Source of the DNA: an uncultured Spartobacteria bacterium
GTDB taxonomy: Bacteria; Verrucomicrobiota; Verrucomicrobiia; Chthoniobacterales; UBA6821
Assembly (NCBI GenBank): GCA_903823215.1
Contig: CAIJRY010000131.1
Location: 1 to 32,126, forward strand
Reading direction: 5' to 3'
DNA length: 32,126 nucleotides
Shown here: one piece after another, positions 7,119-16,038 of the stretch
How positions within the stretch are numbered: position 1 is the stretch's first letter
How the letters are laid out: each line of letters begins with the position of its first letter
Notes under the pieces: model-generated
Seen by the model: the letters and a program-made list of their open reading frames with translations, nothing else
What the model was told of the DNA's origin: nothing
Database searches by the model: none
Position numbers and translations under genes: made by a program

Positions 7119-7607
7119 ATGCCTACATTTGATGTTGTTTCTGAGATTGAGCGGATGGAGATCGAGAATGCGGTGAATCAGGCCGTGAAGGAACTGGCGA
7201 CGCGTTTCGATTTCAAGGGGAGCAATGCCAAGATCGAATTGACCAAGCCGGAACTCATCACCCTCACGGCCAATGACGGCGTGAAACTCAGGGCGCTCCG
7301 GGAGATGATGGTCGGCAAGCTGGCCAAACGGGGTGTGGATCTTCGGAATGTCGATCAGAAAGAACCATCCATCTCGCCTCTCGGACACGCCCGTCAGGAA
7401 TTTGTCATTACGCAGGGACTCGATGGGGATCGCGCCAAGGAGATCATTTCAGCCATCAAGGGGGGAGGATTCAAGGTTGCTTCCTCCCTGCAAGATCGTC
7501 AGGTGCGTGTCAATGGAGCCAAACGAGACGAACTTCAGGCAGTCATTGCCTTTTTACGAAGCAAGGATTTCGGCATCATGCTGAATTTCAAAAATTTCAG
7601 GGATTAA
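7119..7607 (+). CDS. yajQ: YajQ-family nucleotide-binding protein (UPF0234)
   Basis: A 162-residue cytoplasmic protein matching the YajQ length (~160-163). Features include the start MPTFDVVSEIERMEIENAVNQ, the ATRFDFKG motif, the LTANDGVKLRAL core, DQKEPSIS, and the C-terminal FLRSKDFG with the FKNFRD ending. Two ferredoxin-like domains are known for the family. Some members bind cyclic di-GMP and act with transcription factors; others bind nucleotides or RNA, so the role here is not fixed. The frame is open upstream, but those residues translate the word repeat, so the ATG at 7119 is used. Its stop overlaps the end of the convergent gene by 11 bases. Confidence 0.96.
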   Translation: MPTFDVVSEIERMEIENAVNQAVKELATRFDFKGSNAKIELTKPELITLTANDGVKLRALREMMVGKLAKRGVDLRNVDQKEPSISPLGHARQEFVITQGLDGDRAKEIISAIKGGGFKVASSLQDRQVRVNGAKRDELQAVIAFLRSKDFGIMLNFKNFRD

Positions 7608-9036
7608 CCTGCTCTTTTTCAACCGCCGTGATGGCCGGTGCGATGTATCCGAAGAAATGCCGGCTCTTGATGATTTCCGAAACCTTGGGGGGCACCATCG
7701 TTTCCCAGGATGCATTACCTGACTGGATATCGCCGAGGACATTTGATGCGATAATCCCTAGGTACTCAAGTTTGCAGCCCGCCATCGGGACGATGAAGCG
7801 GTTTTCTAGCAGATAGGAGTAGAGAGCCCTCAAGCTGGGCTCCACAGGATAGGAGGCTGCTTCGATGATGTGACCCTTATCGTTTTTTGTGGGATAGACA
7901 TAGAGACGAATCCCCTTTTTGAAGAGTCTGCCAAGCCCTTCCAGAATGCCGCCGTCAAGATGGTTGTAATACTTTTCCTCAAAGATCTCCTGAAGTGTCG
8001 GAACCCCCAGGGGAAGCCCGATGGCACGATCCGTATAGCGGCGGAGATATTGGATCAGGCGGTAATATTCCCCGTAATTGGAGATTAGCACCGTGCGTCC
8101 CAGCGCGCCGAGCATATCGACCCGGTCGAGGAAATCCTGAAGATCCAGCTGACCGCTTCGCATCAGGTGCTTCATGGTGATCTCAAGCACGATTTCCGGC
8201 TGTTCCTCGTCGAGTTCCTCTTCCATGAGAAACATGGTGTGGCCGCATTTGAGCATGTCGTTGGCGACATTGGTGAGGGGACGGAAGCTTCCGCGCTCCA
8301 CGATCAGCGGCTTGTGGTAAAATGCCTCTGCAGCCTGGATCACATCGCCGTCGCCGCGGAAGAGAACTGCCTGGGCAAGCCCCTGGGTGACAAGCTCCAG
8401 ACACATGATGCGATTGTCCACCATCGCAAAGTCCGGGCCGGAAAACCGGATCACATCGATCTCCACGCGGGTCGCATCGAGATCATCCAGCAGGGAAGCG
8501 ATAAAGGCTTTGGGCTCCTTGCGCAAAAAATAGGCCCCATAAATCAGATTCACCCCCATCACGCCGAGGGCTTCCTGTTGGGCCAAATTTTCATCATCCA
8601 GCATCCTCACATGGAGGATGATCTCATTGGGCTGCGAACGGGGGGATGTCTGGAATCGGATGCCCATCCATCCGTGCGACTCATTCTTTGTCTTGTAAGA
8701 ACGGGCCGCCACCGTGTCGGCAAAGGCAAAAAACGTGCGTTCCGTCCCGCACTTTTCATCAAGCCGTTCGATCAGCAATCCATACTCCTTGTCGAGCATC
8801 TCACCGAGTCGCTGACGGCTGACAAAGCGGGAGCTTTTGCCATAGATCGCATCGGAGAAAGTCATGTCATAGGCCGAGATCGTCTTGGCGACTGTTCCCG
8901 CTGCACCCCCCACATGAAAGAACCTGCGCGCCACCTCCTGACCCGCTCCGATTTCGGCAAATGTACCGTACACCGCCTTGTTCATGTTGATCTCGAAGGC
9001 CTTCTTATTGGCCTTCATTTCAAATTGGTTGATCAT
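7597..9036 (-). CDS. conserved protein of unknown function (~480 aa)
   Basis: A 479-residue soluble protein with no signal peptide or membrane helix. Its N-terminal block (KAVYGTFAEIGAGQEVARRFF followed by GGAAGTVAKTISAYDMTFSDAIYG) belongs to a widely conserved family. From memory, databases attach labels such as nicotinate-nucleotide adenylyltransferase or TonB-dependent receptor to it; neither fits, since I see no HxGH nucleotidyltransferase motif and no outer-membrane features. Other conserved-looking blocks are RYVSRQRL-like RFVSRQRLGEMLDKEY, LGVMGVNLIYGAYF and ISNYGEYYRL. It is divergent from the 3D-domain lipoprotein gene (151-base gap) and overlaps the yajQ end by 11 bases. Function not assigned. 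Confidence 0.9.
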   Translation of the reverse strand: MINQFEMKANKKAFEINMNKAVYGTFAEIGAGQEVARRFFHVGGAAGTVAKTISAYDMTFSDAIYGKSSRFVSRQRLGEMLDKEYGLLIERLDEKCGTERTFFAFADTVAARSYKTKNESHGWMGIRFQTSPRSQPNEIILHVRMLDDENLAQQEALGVMGVNLIYGAYFLRKEPKAFIASLLDDLDATRVEIDVIRFSGPDFAMVDNRIMCLELVTQGLAQAVLFRGDGDVIQAAEAFYHKPLIVERGSFRPLTNVANDMLKCGHTMFLMEEELDEEQPEIVLEITMKHLMRSGQLDLQDFLDRVDMLGALGRTVLISNYGEYYRLIQYLRRYTDRAIGLPLGVPTLQEIFEEKYYNHLDGGILEGLGRLFKKGIRLYVYPTKNDKGHIIEAASYPVEPSLRALYSYLLENRFIVPMAGCKLEYLGIIASNVLGDIQSGNASWETMVPPKVSEIIKSRHFFGYIAPAITAVEKEQVNP

Positions 9037-9082
9037 AGTCGGGTTGCTTGTAATGAAATGAAGGGCTGCTGCCTAGGCAAAG

Positions 9083-9095
9083 TAGTGTGACACTA
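9083..9095. promoter_or_regulatory. 13-base palindrome in a divergent promoter region
   Basis: TAGTGT and ACACTA flank one central G, a perfect 6+1+6 dyad. It lies in the 151 bases between the divergent starts at 9036 and 9188, and a TTGACA (-35-like) begins at its right edge (9096-9101), though no good -10 box follows at normal spacing. It could be an operator, but a dyad of this size also occurs by chance. Confidence 0.3.
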
Positions 9096-9187
9096 TTGAC
9101 ATCTTCATCGGTGGAGCAAATCCCGCGCCGTCGCTTTTGACCGAGAAATCTGGAAACTTTGCGCGCGATCTGCGAAGAACGGAACCT

Positions 9188-9754
9188 GTGAAGCGCAAAC
9201 TTCTTCCCCTGCTCGTTTTCTCGCCCTTGCTTTGGCTTGGTGGCTGCGCTCATCCGCTGCCCCGTTACGAGTCTCCGATGCCGAGAGCCGCAGTCCAGAA
9301 GGTGCGCACCACCACCTACACCCAGAGCGAGAGAGACCATCGTCGCTACGGTGCCCGCACCGCCCTCGGTACACCCCTCCGTTACGGTGCCATCAACAGT
9401 GCGGCCGCTGACTGGGCCCGCTGGCCATGCGGCACGGTCTTTCGGATCAGAGCAACAGGGGAACTCTTTGAAGTCGATGACTACGGATTTGCCCTCTCAG
9501 GTCGCAACACCATCGATCTCTACAAACCCACACGGAAACTCATGAACGCATGGGGAGTCCGCCGCGTGACCATCGAGATTTACAAATGGGGAGATCCCTG
9601 GGCCAGCTACCGCAAGATGATCTGTGTCCGCTCTTATCGCCACATCAAGCGCATGATGAATGAGATCCGCTCCTGGTTCAGCCACCACCGCCCACCGGAG
9701 CCTGTCTATCCTCCCGGAGGCATCTGCCCCGCACCTCCACCACCGGCGCGGTAG
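9188..9754 (+). CDS. lipoprotein with a 3D (Asp-rich, RlpA/MltA-C-like) domain
   Basis: A 188-residue exported protein starting at GTG 9188. Basic VKRK, a hydrophobic core and the lipobox WLGGC give a lipidated Cys20. The domain from about residue 38 to 130 has the 3D-domain pattern of double-psi beta-barrel proteins: VRTTTYTQSE, a middle WPCGTVFRI, FEVDDYGFALSG and NTIDLYKPT, with the acidic residues VDDYG and IDLY that serve as catalytic or structural Asp in MltA. The tail is basic then Pro-rich. Known relatives are lytic transglycosylases or wall-binding proteins, so a periplasmic peptidoglycan role is likely. An upstream TTG (9137) is open too but precedes the signal peptide by 17 unlikely residues. 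Confidence 0.85.
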   Translation: MKRKLLPLLVFSPLLWLGGCAHPLPRYESPMPRAAVQKVRTTTYTQSERDHRRYGARTALGTPLRYGAINSAAADWARWPCGTVFRIRATGELFEVDDYGFALSGRNTIDLYKPTRKLMNAWGVRRVTIEIYKWGDPWASYRKMICVRSYRHIKRMMNEIRSWFSHHRPPEPVYPPGGICPAPPPPAR

Positions 9755-9772
9755 GGATTAGTCTTTAAAGAT

Positions 9773-11575
9773 TCAGGCTTTATCAACCCACTTGTTGTGT
9801 TCCTTGATGAGATCCACCAGTCGATCGACCGCCTCCTCTTCGGGGATGTTGAACTTTACCGCAGTTTTCCCGACATAGAGGTTCACCTTGCCGGGAGCTC
9901 CCCCCACATAGCCGAAGTCAGCATCGGCCATCTCCCCCGGGCCGTTGACGATGCATCCCATGACGGCGATGCGAACACCCTTGAGATGAGCCGTGGAGGC
10001 CTTGATGCGAGCTGTGGTGGATTGAAGGTTAAAGAGCGTTCTCCCGCAGGAAGGGCAGGCGACATAGTCGGTCTTGAAGATGCGGACTCCCGCCGCTTGG
10101 AGAATATTGTAGGCTAGGCGCAGTGATTGGCCCGGTGCCTCCTCGGAGCGGAGCAGGATGGCATCGCCGATCCCATCGCAGAGCAGAGAACCGAGTGTGG
10201 TGGCCGCACTCAAGAGGTGCTCGATAAAGGTGCCGTCAGCGGTTGGATATAGCGTATCCTTGAGTAGGATCGGATGGCGGGCATCGATCCGGGCTGCGAG
10301 CAGGCGAAAGGCAAAAATCGGATCGAGATCGAGTCCCTCCCTGACGGTGGCAAGCCGCACTTCGTCAAAGGCATTGAGAGCGCGAATCTCTTCCTCGGAG
10401 CGCGGATCGATTGCGATAATCGGCAACTCTTCGCAGATCAGTTCCGGCTGATAATCACCAAGGGCTGCCCTCTTATGCGCCACTGCTTCATCAACGCGCC
10501 GGGGGACAGTGACGCTGACGGTTTCTCTCTCTCCGAGGGTGACGGCTCCGGCAATTCCGGGCAGCTCGATTTTCCGGGATAAGCGGCGTTGATACTCAAA
10601 GAGGGGCCATGTCGGCTGCGCCCCTTTACTGGCAACCGGATTGCCTGTATTGCCTGAAAAGGGAGTGACCAAAGCACGCGCAACGGGAATCTCATGCTCG
10701 CTATCCTCGGTCAAGGAGACACGGATGGTATCGCCGATGCCGTCGGAGAGCAGGGAGCCGATGCCGATGGCACTCTTGATCCGTCCATCCTCACCATCGC
10801 CAGCCTCAGTCACGCCAAGATGGATCGGATAGTTCCAATCAGGCCCCTCGGCATTTAACCGCGCCACGAGGAGACGGTAGGCGGCGATCATGACCTTGGG
10901 GTTGGAGGCCTTCATCGAGAAGATCATCTGGTGAAAGTCGAGATCGCGGGCAATCCGCGCAAACTCCAGCGCGCTCTCGACCATGCCAAGCGGCGAGTCT
11001 CCAAAGCGGTTCATGATCCGGTCGCTGAGGGAGCCATGGTTGGTGCCGATCCGCAGGGCAACCCCACGATCCTTACAGAGCAACACCAGAGGGCTGAAGC
11101 GTTCCCTAATGCGTGCCAACTCCGACGCATACTCCGAGTCGTTGTAGTCGCGGATTTTGAATTTCTTGGAGTCCGCGAAATTCCCCGGATTGATCCGGAC
11201 TTTGTCCACCCAAAGGGCCGCTTCCAGCGCGGCTTCCGGCTTGAAGTGAATGTCGGCGACCAGAGGCACCGAGCAGCCAAGGGCCTGAAGCTCGGCGCGG
11301 ATGTTTTTCAGATTGGCCGCATCCTTCACCGTCGGGGCCGTGATGCGGACAAGTTCGCAACCGACCTCAACCAGACGCATTGTCTCCCGGACGCATGCCC
11401 CGGTATCCATCGTGTCACTGGTGATCATCGACTGGATGCGGATGGGATTCTCCCCTCCGAATCCCAATCCCCCGACTGTCACGACCCGGCTGATTCGTCG
11501 TTTGTAGGAAAAAAGATCCGCCGTGTACGAGAGGGGCAATCCTGCACCGGTTGCGGCATGACCCGCATCGTTCAT
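9773..11575 (-). CDS. ispG: 4-hydroxy-3-methylbut-2-en-1-yl diphosphate synthase, long form
   Basis: Converts MEcPP to HMBPP in the MEP isoprenoid pathway using a 4Fe-4S cluster. At 600 residues it is the long form, with an extra domain of roughly 200 residues between the N-terminal TIM barrel and the C-terminal reductase domain, compared with about 370 residues in E. coli. The N-terminal SRVVTVGGLGFGGENPIRIQSM and VADIHF, VRINPGNF blocks are in the barrel. The cluster ligands are Cys507 and Cys510 (CPSC) and Cys541 in MGCIVNGPGE, with Glu548 nearby. Long IspG is known from plants, Chlamydiae, Bacteroidetes and relatives. The start overlaps the protease gene stop by 4 bases (ATGA). Confidence 0.97.
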   Translation of the reverse strand: MNDAGHAATGAGLPLSYTADLFSYKRRISRVVTVGGLGFGGENPIRIQSMITSDTMDTGACVRETMRLVEVGCELVRITAPTVKDAANLKNIRAELQALGCSVPLVADIHFKPEAALEAALWVDKVRINPGNFADSKKFKIRDYNDSEYASELARIRERFSPLVLLCKDRGVALRIGTNHGSLSDRIMNRFGDSPLGMVESALEFARIARDLDFHQMIFSMKASNPKVMIAAYRLLVARLNAEGPDWNYPIHLGVTEAGDGEDGRIKSAIGIGSLLSDGIGDTIRVSLTEDSEHEIPVARALVTPFSGNTGNPVASKGAQPTWPLFEYQRRLSRKIELPGIAGAVTLGERETVSVTVPRRVDEAVAHKRAALGDYQPELICEELPIIAIDPRSEEEIRALNAFDEVRLATVREGLDLDPIFAFRLLAARIDARHPILLKDTLYPTADGTFIEHLLSAATTLGSLLCDGIGDAILLRSEEAPGQSLRLAYNILQAAGVRIFKTDYVACPSCGRTLFNLQSTTARIKASTAHLKGVRIAVMGCIVNGPGEMADADFGYVGGAPGKVNLYVGKTAVKFNIPEEEAVDRLVDLIKEHNKWVDKA

Positions 11576-13029
11576 GGTTTGGCCGGAGCAGGAGTTGAAG
11601 ACGGGGCCGTGAAGGACATTGCTTCTCCCTTGTCGGGTGTCATCCGGGATTTTCGTCCCATCACCAGATCCCCCACATCAAAGAAGGTGATGTAGAGCAT
11701 CGTGCCGATCAGGAGCATGGCAAAGGCACTCTGAACCATCTCCAGGGTTTTCTGATGAATCGGATGTCCGAGAAATCCCTCGATGAGGGCAAGCAGGATA
11801 TGCCCGCCATCGAGGACGGGTAGGGGCAGGAGATTCATGATGGCAAGGTTCACATTCAGCACGACGCTGAACCAGAGGGCGAGTTGCCATCCCATCGGAC
11901 TCTGGAAGAGAAGGTAGTAGATCCGCATGATGCCCACAGGTCCGCTGAGTTGCTGGACACTGATTTCCGAACGGGGAGCGGTCACCGCAGAAATCGTCTC
12001 CCACATGGTCAGGATGCTTGATTTGATCTGGGAGAGAGGTTTGGGATGGGAAAGCGTCACGAGACCCCTCTGATCCCACTCGATGCCGATTCTTGGCACA
12101 CTCTGTCCGTCGGGAATGCGCGGGGCGATCGTGGAGACAAATTCGCTGCCGTGTCTGCCCCCGCGACGGACAGTGAGAGTGACAGGAGCCCCCTTGGAAG
12201 CACTCAGGATCTCGGCAAGGGGAATCGGGCTGTAAAGCCTCTGATCATTGGCCGCGATCACAAGATCACCGCTGCGCAGACCGGCTTCCGCCGCAGGACT
12301 GTTGGGAACGACCCTGGCTATCATCGGGATCATTGCGGGGGCAACCTGGATCTGTCTGAGATTTTTACGCCGCCATCCGCTGCTGGGTTCGGTGTAGGGT
12401 TCGACTTCGACAGTCTTTTCCTTCCCATGGCGTTCAAAACGGATCGGAATGACCGGAGCATCGCTGGTGGCGACATTCCAGGCCACGGTGTCGCTCATCC
12501 TGCCCATGCCGGTGATGCGCGTCACCCGATGGCCGTTGACGGCAAGAATCCTGTCGCCGGGTTGCAGTCCCGCTTTGGCAGCCGGGCCGCCTTCGGCCAC
12601 ATAGCCGATCACATTCGTGGTTTCGGCCTCACTCACGGGACGCCCCACGACAAAGACCACACAGGCAAACACAAAGGCAAGCCCCATGCTGGCCGCAGGG
12701 CCGGCCAGTGCGACGATGATCTTGTCGAGCGGTCTGGCGAGAGGCAACTGATCGGCTCTCTCATCGCATCCGCCTTCGATGGCATCCATCGGTGCGAGCT
12801 GGGGGATGGCCACAAAGCCGCCGGCGGGAATGCTCCCGAGACGGTACTCCACGCCGCCGATGGTCTTTGACCAAAGCGGCTTCCCAAACCAGATCGCAAA
12901 CTTCTCGACCTTCAGGCCACGCCAACGGGCGGCGGCAAAGTGGCCCAACTCGTGGACAACGATCAGGAGATTGAAAAGCAGCACCACCTCGAGGGCGATA
13001 CCGATGACTTTGAGGGTTTCAAAAAGCAT
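11572..13029 (-). CDS. rseP: site-2 zinc metalloprotease, RseP family
   Basis: An inner-membrane intramembrane protease that typically cleaves anti-sigma factors and leftover signal peptides. The 485-residue protein has the HELGH zinc site at residues 26-30 in its first helix, and the second active-site motif LPVLDGGH (Asp in LDGGH ~406-410) near the C-terminus. Between them are two PDZ domains, with GPAAKAGLQPGDRILAVNG and SPAAEAGLRSGDLVIAAND as the carboxylate-binding and core strands. It is about 35 residues longer than E. coli RseP, mostly in a Pro-rich C-terminal tail. It lies upstream of ispG with a 4-base overlap. In many bacteria this gene sits near dxr and MEP genes, and here the ispG link fits that pattern. 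No anti-sigma gene is in view. Confidence 0.95.
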   Translation of the reverse strand: MLFETLKVIGIALEVVLLFNLLIVVHELGHFAAARWRGLKVEKFAIWFGKPLWSKTIGGVEYRLGSIPAGGFVAIPQLAPMDAIEGGCDERADQLPLARPLDKIIVALAGPAASMGLAFVFACVVFVVGRPVSEAETTNVIGYVAEGGPAAKAGLQPGDRILAVNGHRVTRITGMGRMSDTVAWNVATSDAPVIPIRFERHGKEKTVEVEPYTEPSSGWRRKNLRQIQVAPAMIPMIARVVPNSPAAEAGLRSGDLVIAANDQRLYSPIPLAEILSASKGAPVTLTVRRGGRHGSEFVSTIAPRIPDGQSVPRIGIEWDQRGLVTLSHPKPLSQIKSSILTMWETISAVTAPRSEISVQQLSGPVGIMRIYYLLFQSPMGWQLALWFSVVLNVNLAIMNLLPLPVLDGGHILLALIEGFLGHPIHQKTLEMVQSAFAMLLIGTMLYITFFDVGDLVMGRKSRMTPDKGEAMSFTAPSSTPAPAKP

Positions 13030-13089
13030 GAATCGTTAACGATGCCCTGAGCCGTAGAAAAATCAACAACGGAGGTGAAGTGCCTCTCC

Positions 13090-13344
13090 TTATGACTTCT
13101 TTCCCCACCGCCAGCGCGGCTTCTCCCCTTTCCGCCAGCAGATGGCGATCAGAATCAACGAGAGGACGAAGGTGTAACCATAGAAGAAGGGTAGACCATA
13201 CTTGGGGATGATCAATGCAGCTGCCGTGAGCAGGATGATATAGACCCCGAGGACAACCCATCCCTGCCAGCAGCAGGGTGCCCCCCAACCCCAGCCGTAG
13301 CGTTTGGCGGGGAACCAGATTTTCTTCTCAGACGGGTTATTCAT
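13090..13344 (-). CDS. small two-helix membrane protein
   Basis: An 84-residue protein with a polar N-terminus (FPAKRYGWGWGAPCCWQGW), two hydrophobic helices (about residues 29-45 and 50-69) and a strongly basic, Trp/Arg/Lys-rich tail. The KRYGWGWG...CWQGW motif looks conserved, and I have the impression that similar short proteins occur in many bacteria without known role. The start is preceded by a C9 tract and a hairpin, described separately. It lies downstream of the pheT end with a 324-base gap and 60 bases before the rseP start. Confidence 0.75.
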   Translation of the reverse strand: MNNPSEKKIWFPAKRYGWGWGAPCCWQGWVVLGVYIILLTAAALIIPKYGLPFFYGYTFVLSLILIAICWRKGEKPRWRWGKKS

Positions 13345-13668
13345 GAAATGGGGGGGGGCTCGGCCGAACCCCTTCTCTAAAACTACAGTCTAACAGACTA
13401 AAATGCTAACAGCCTCCTTCTCATTTATAGAAGGAGAAGGAATGCCCCGCGATGCCGTTAGGTCGCGATCCCGTTCCCAATAAGGTTAGGGTGGAGACCT
13501 CCGCGCGGATCGCTGACTTCCAGTAAAGGCCTGTCATTGTTCCGCCCGGTTTAGCCTCCGGTTTGATCACATCGGATCGGGAGCATACAGACCGAATCCC
13601 GAACACCGCAGGGCAAATTCCTCTGATCCGATTTTCACCGGATCGGCCAAAAAATATTCAGAGAGCAA
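13345..13668. other. 324-base gene-poor stretch between pheT and the small membrane protein gene
   Basis: No convincing gene is seen here; a 61-codon minus-strand frame at 13421-13606 has no recognisable family features. It holds three short structures: a G9 run with a hairpin (13350-13372), a stem CTCCTTCT/AGAAGGAG (13414-13421 with 13429-13436), and GATCCG/CGGATC (13625-13630 with 13639-13644). The words CGGATCGG recur at about 13572 and 13639. It must contain any promoter for the small membrane protein and the end of the pheT transcript, but no canonical terminator or clear -35/-10 pair is visible. Confidence 0.6.
13350..13372 (-). promoter_or_regulatory. hairpin and C9 tract in the leader of the small membrane protein
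   Basis: On the minus strand GGGGTTC (13372-13366), loop GGCC and GAGCCCC (13361-13355) form a 7-bp stem with one G-U pair, and its 3' side runs into a total of nine C residues (13358-13350). Five bases later is the ATG (13344). Homopolymer slippage would change the leader, not the reading frame; an effect on translation is only inferred. Confidence 0.45.
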
Positions 13669-16038
13669 TCAGCTGCGGATTTCAGCGCCCGCTTTCTCCC
13701 GCAACTGGGTCATGATTCGCCCGAGGGCCAGATTGACCTCTTCTGTCGTCAAGGTTCGGTCGTTGTGTTGGAAAGTCAAGGCGATCGCGAGGGATTTTTT
13801 ACCCAGGGGAATCTTGATGCCCGAGGGATCAGAGAAGATGTCAAAGGGGGTGATGCCTGTGAGCAGTTCCTCGTTGGTGGCCAGTGCGGCTGCCTCCACC
13901 GCGGAATAAGGAGTTACTTCATCCAAGAGCAACGCAAGATCGCGACGAACAGCTGGGAATTTAGGCAGCTCGCCGAGGATCTTGGGATGTTTTGAAAAAC
14001 CGCCGCCAGAAATTTTCTGCAACGAAGAGATGGCGATTTCTGCAACAAGAATCTGTCCCTGATGTCCCCCGATGGTGATCTCACGAGCCGCAGCGGGGGA
14101 TAGCACGCCAAGAATGCCGGAGGTTTCTCCGCCAATCAGGATATCCAAGTAGAGGACCAGATGGGCGTGAGCCGTGGTGCGGAATTCAATCTTGTCCGTG
14201 CAGGTGCCGAGTCGGGAAATCATCCCTTTCAGATCAAAGAGATCAAGGGTGCGTCGCTCCCCGTTTTTCCAACTCTCCGGCGCGGCATACCCCGTCAGGA
14301 TCAATCCCAAACGGGTCTGTTCTTCGGGCTGTTCCAATTGATAGACGTCGCCGATTTCAAAAAGGGAGACCGTTTCGGCACCCAGACGGAGATTGCGCGA
14401 GCAGGAATCAAGCAGGCCGGGTATCAGGCTGCCGCGGAGCGTGGAATGTTCCTCACCCATCGGGTTGATCACAGCGACACCGCCCATGGAGTAGATGTCC
14501 TGATCACGGTTGCTGGTGAGTGTCCCGTTGCGGGCTTCATGAAAACCCATGCCGCTGAGTCTACGACGGAGACCGCGGGCAAAATCAAAGGCTCTGTCCG
14601 CATCGCTGGAGTGCGAGGGGATACAGGTCAGTCTGGAGACAATATTGCCGATCCCATGAAGTCGTGCGACCTCCTCGATCAGATCAACCTCACGCCTGAG
14701 ATCCGCAGCGCGGAAGCCGGGGATCTCAAAACCAGCTTCCTGTTTTTTTAAGCCCAGTTTTGCAAGCAGCATCGCAATGGTACCGTCGTCCAGATCAATA
14801 CCCAGTAGCGAACGGACGCGTTCCCCACGCAGAGGGATGATGACGGGTGTTGGAACCACTCCGGCCACGACCTGCTCCGACTCAGCCTCGCCACCTGCTA
14901 CCTCAACAATCAGGGAGGCTGCACGCGTCGAGGCCAGGATTGCCGTTTCTGCGTCTGTTCCCCGTTCGAAACGATAGCTGGAATCGCTGGAGATTCCATG
15001 GGCACGACTGGAACGGCGGATCGCGGAGGGATCAAAAACGGCGCTTTCGATCAGTACCGTCGTGGTGGTTTCGGAAACCCCGCTTGTCATGCCTCCCATG
15101 ATACCGGCAAGAGCCTGAACTCCCCTGGCATCGGAGATGACCGCATCATGCGTCGAGAGCGTGTGGGTCGTGCCATCCAGAGCCGTGAATTCTTCACCCT
15201 CGGCTGCAAACTCCACGGCCAGATTACCTGTGATCTTCGCCGCATCAAAGGCATGAAGCGGCTGCGCCGTCTCAAACATCACGAAGTTTGTCACATCGAC
15301 GACATTGTTGATCGAGCGCAGACCGACAGATTCCAGACGCTTGCGTAACCACTCGGGGCTTGGGCCGACCTTGACACCCGTGATCTTGCGAATGCTGTAG
15401 AAGGAGGCCGCCTCCGGTGCTGAGATCCTCGCCACGGATGGATCGAGCTTGGGCACTGGAAGCGGGATGGATTGCTCGATCAGTTCCCCCGCCCCGAATG
15501 CGGCTGCCTCGCAGGCGACACCACGGTGCCCGAGCCAATCGGGCCGGTTTGGCGTGATCTCGATTTCAAAGACCTCCTCGGCGGGAAAGAGTTCGCTAAG
15601 CGGAGTGCCCGTAACCGTCTCCTGCGGTAGAATGAGAAGTCCATCCTCACCTTCGCCGAGTCCGAGTTCCTTGGAACTGCACATCATGCCCTCACTCTCC
15701 ACCCCCCGGAGCTTGCCGACTTTGATCTTGAAATCTCCCGGCATGACGGCACCAGGTTGGGCCAGCGGGACTTTGTCCCCGACTTTGTAATTTTTGGCCC
15801 CGCAGACAATCTGGCGAGGCGAGCCGCTGCCATCATCGACTTTGCAGACACTCAGTCGGTCGGCATTGGGATGCTGGACGGATTCCAGAATCTGCGCGGC
15901 GACGACTTTGGGGATCGCCACGCCCACGCTCTCGATCGTGCCGACTTCGAGTCCCGCATCGGTCAGGATGCGCGCGATCTCAGCAGCTGATTGATCGGTA
16001 CGGAGATGTTCCCGCAGCCAGGAGAGAGAAATTTTCAT
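13669..16038 (-). CDS. pheT: phenylalanyl-tRNA synthetase beta subunit
   Basis: The larger subunit of the alpha2-beta2 enzyme that charges tRNA-Phe. The 789 residues show the normal domain order: N-terminal MKISLSWLREHL with the tRNA-binding EMAP-like domain (VVAAQILESVQHPNADRLSVCKVD, then GGKNYKVG-like CGAKNYKVGDKVPLA and GMMCSSKELGL), the editing B3/B4 domain (EIEITPNRPDWLGHRGVA), B5, the catalytic-like core, and a C-terminal anticodon-binding FDX-ACB domain (LPKFPAVRRDLALLLDE...LTFQHNDRTLTTEEV). It overlaps pheS by 4 bases (ATGA), so the two are translationally coupled, as expected for equal subunits. Confidence 0.97.
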   Translation of the reverse strand: MKISLSWLREHLRTDQSAAEIARILTDAGLEVGTIESVGVAIPKVVAAQILESVQHPNADRLSVCKVDDGSGSPRQIVCGAKNYKVGDKVPLAQPGAVMPGDFKIKVGKLRGVESEGMMCSSKELGLGEGEDGLLILPQETVTGTPLSELFPAEEVFEIEITPNRPDWLGHRGVACEAAAFGAGELIEQSIPLPVPKLDPSVARISAPEAASFYSIRKITGVKVGPSPEWLRKRLESVGLRSINNVVDVTNFVMFETAQPLHAFDAAKITGNLAVEFAAEGEEFTALDGTTHTLSTHDAVISDARGVQALAGIMGGMTSGVSETTTTVLIESAVFDPSAIRRSSRAHGISSDSSYRFERGTDAETAILASTRAASLIVEVAGGEAESEQVVAGVVPTPVIIPLRGERVRSLLGIDLDDGTIAMLLAKLGLKKQEAGFEIPGFRAADLRREVDLIEEVARLHGIGNIVSRLTCIPSHSSDADRAFDFARGLRRRLSGMGFHEARNGTLTSNRDQDIYSMGGVAVINPMGEEHSTLRGSLIPGLLDSCSRNLRLGAETVSLFEIGDVYQLEQPEEQTRLGLILTGYAAPESWKNGERRTLDLFDLKGMISRLGTCTDKIEFRTTAHAHLVLYLDILIGGETSGILGVLSPAAAREITIGGHQGQILVAEIAISSLQKISGGGFSKHPKILGELPKFPAVRRDLALLLDEVTPYSAVEAAALATNEELLTGITPFDIFSDPSGIKIPLGKKSLAIALTFQHNDRTLTTEEVNLALGRIMTQLREKAGAEIRS

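Noticed and set aside
9096-9125. Promoter for the 3D-domain lipoprotein (TTGACA)
   Set aside because: The -35 box is good, but no -10 box occurs at a 15-19-base distance.
13421-13606. 61-codon minus-strand frame after pheT
   Set aside because: It has no recognised features, a random-looking composition and no ribosome site; it was kept only as part of the gene-poor stretch.
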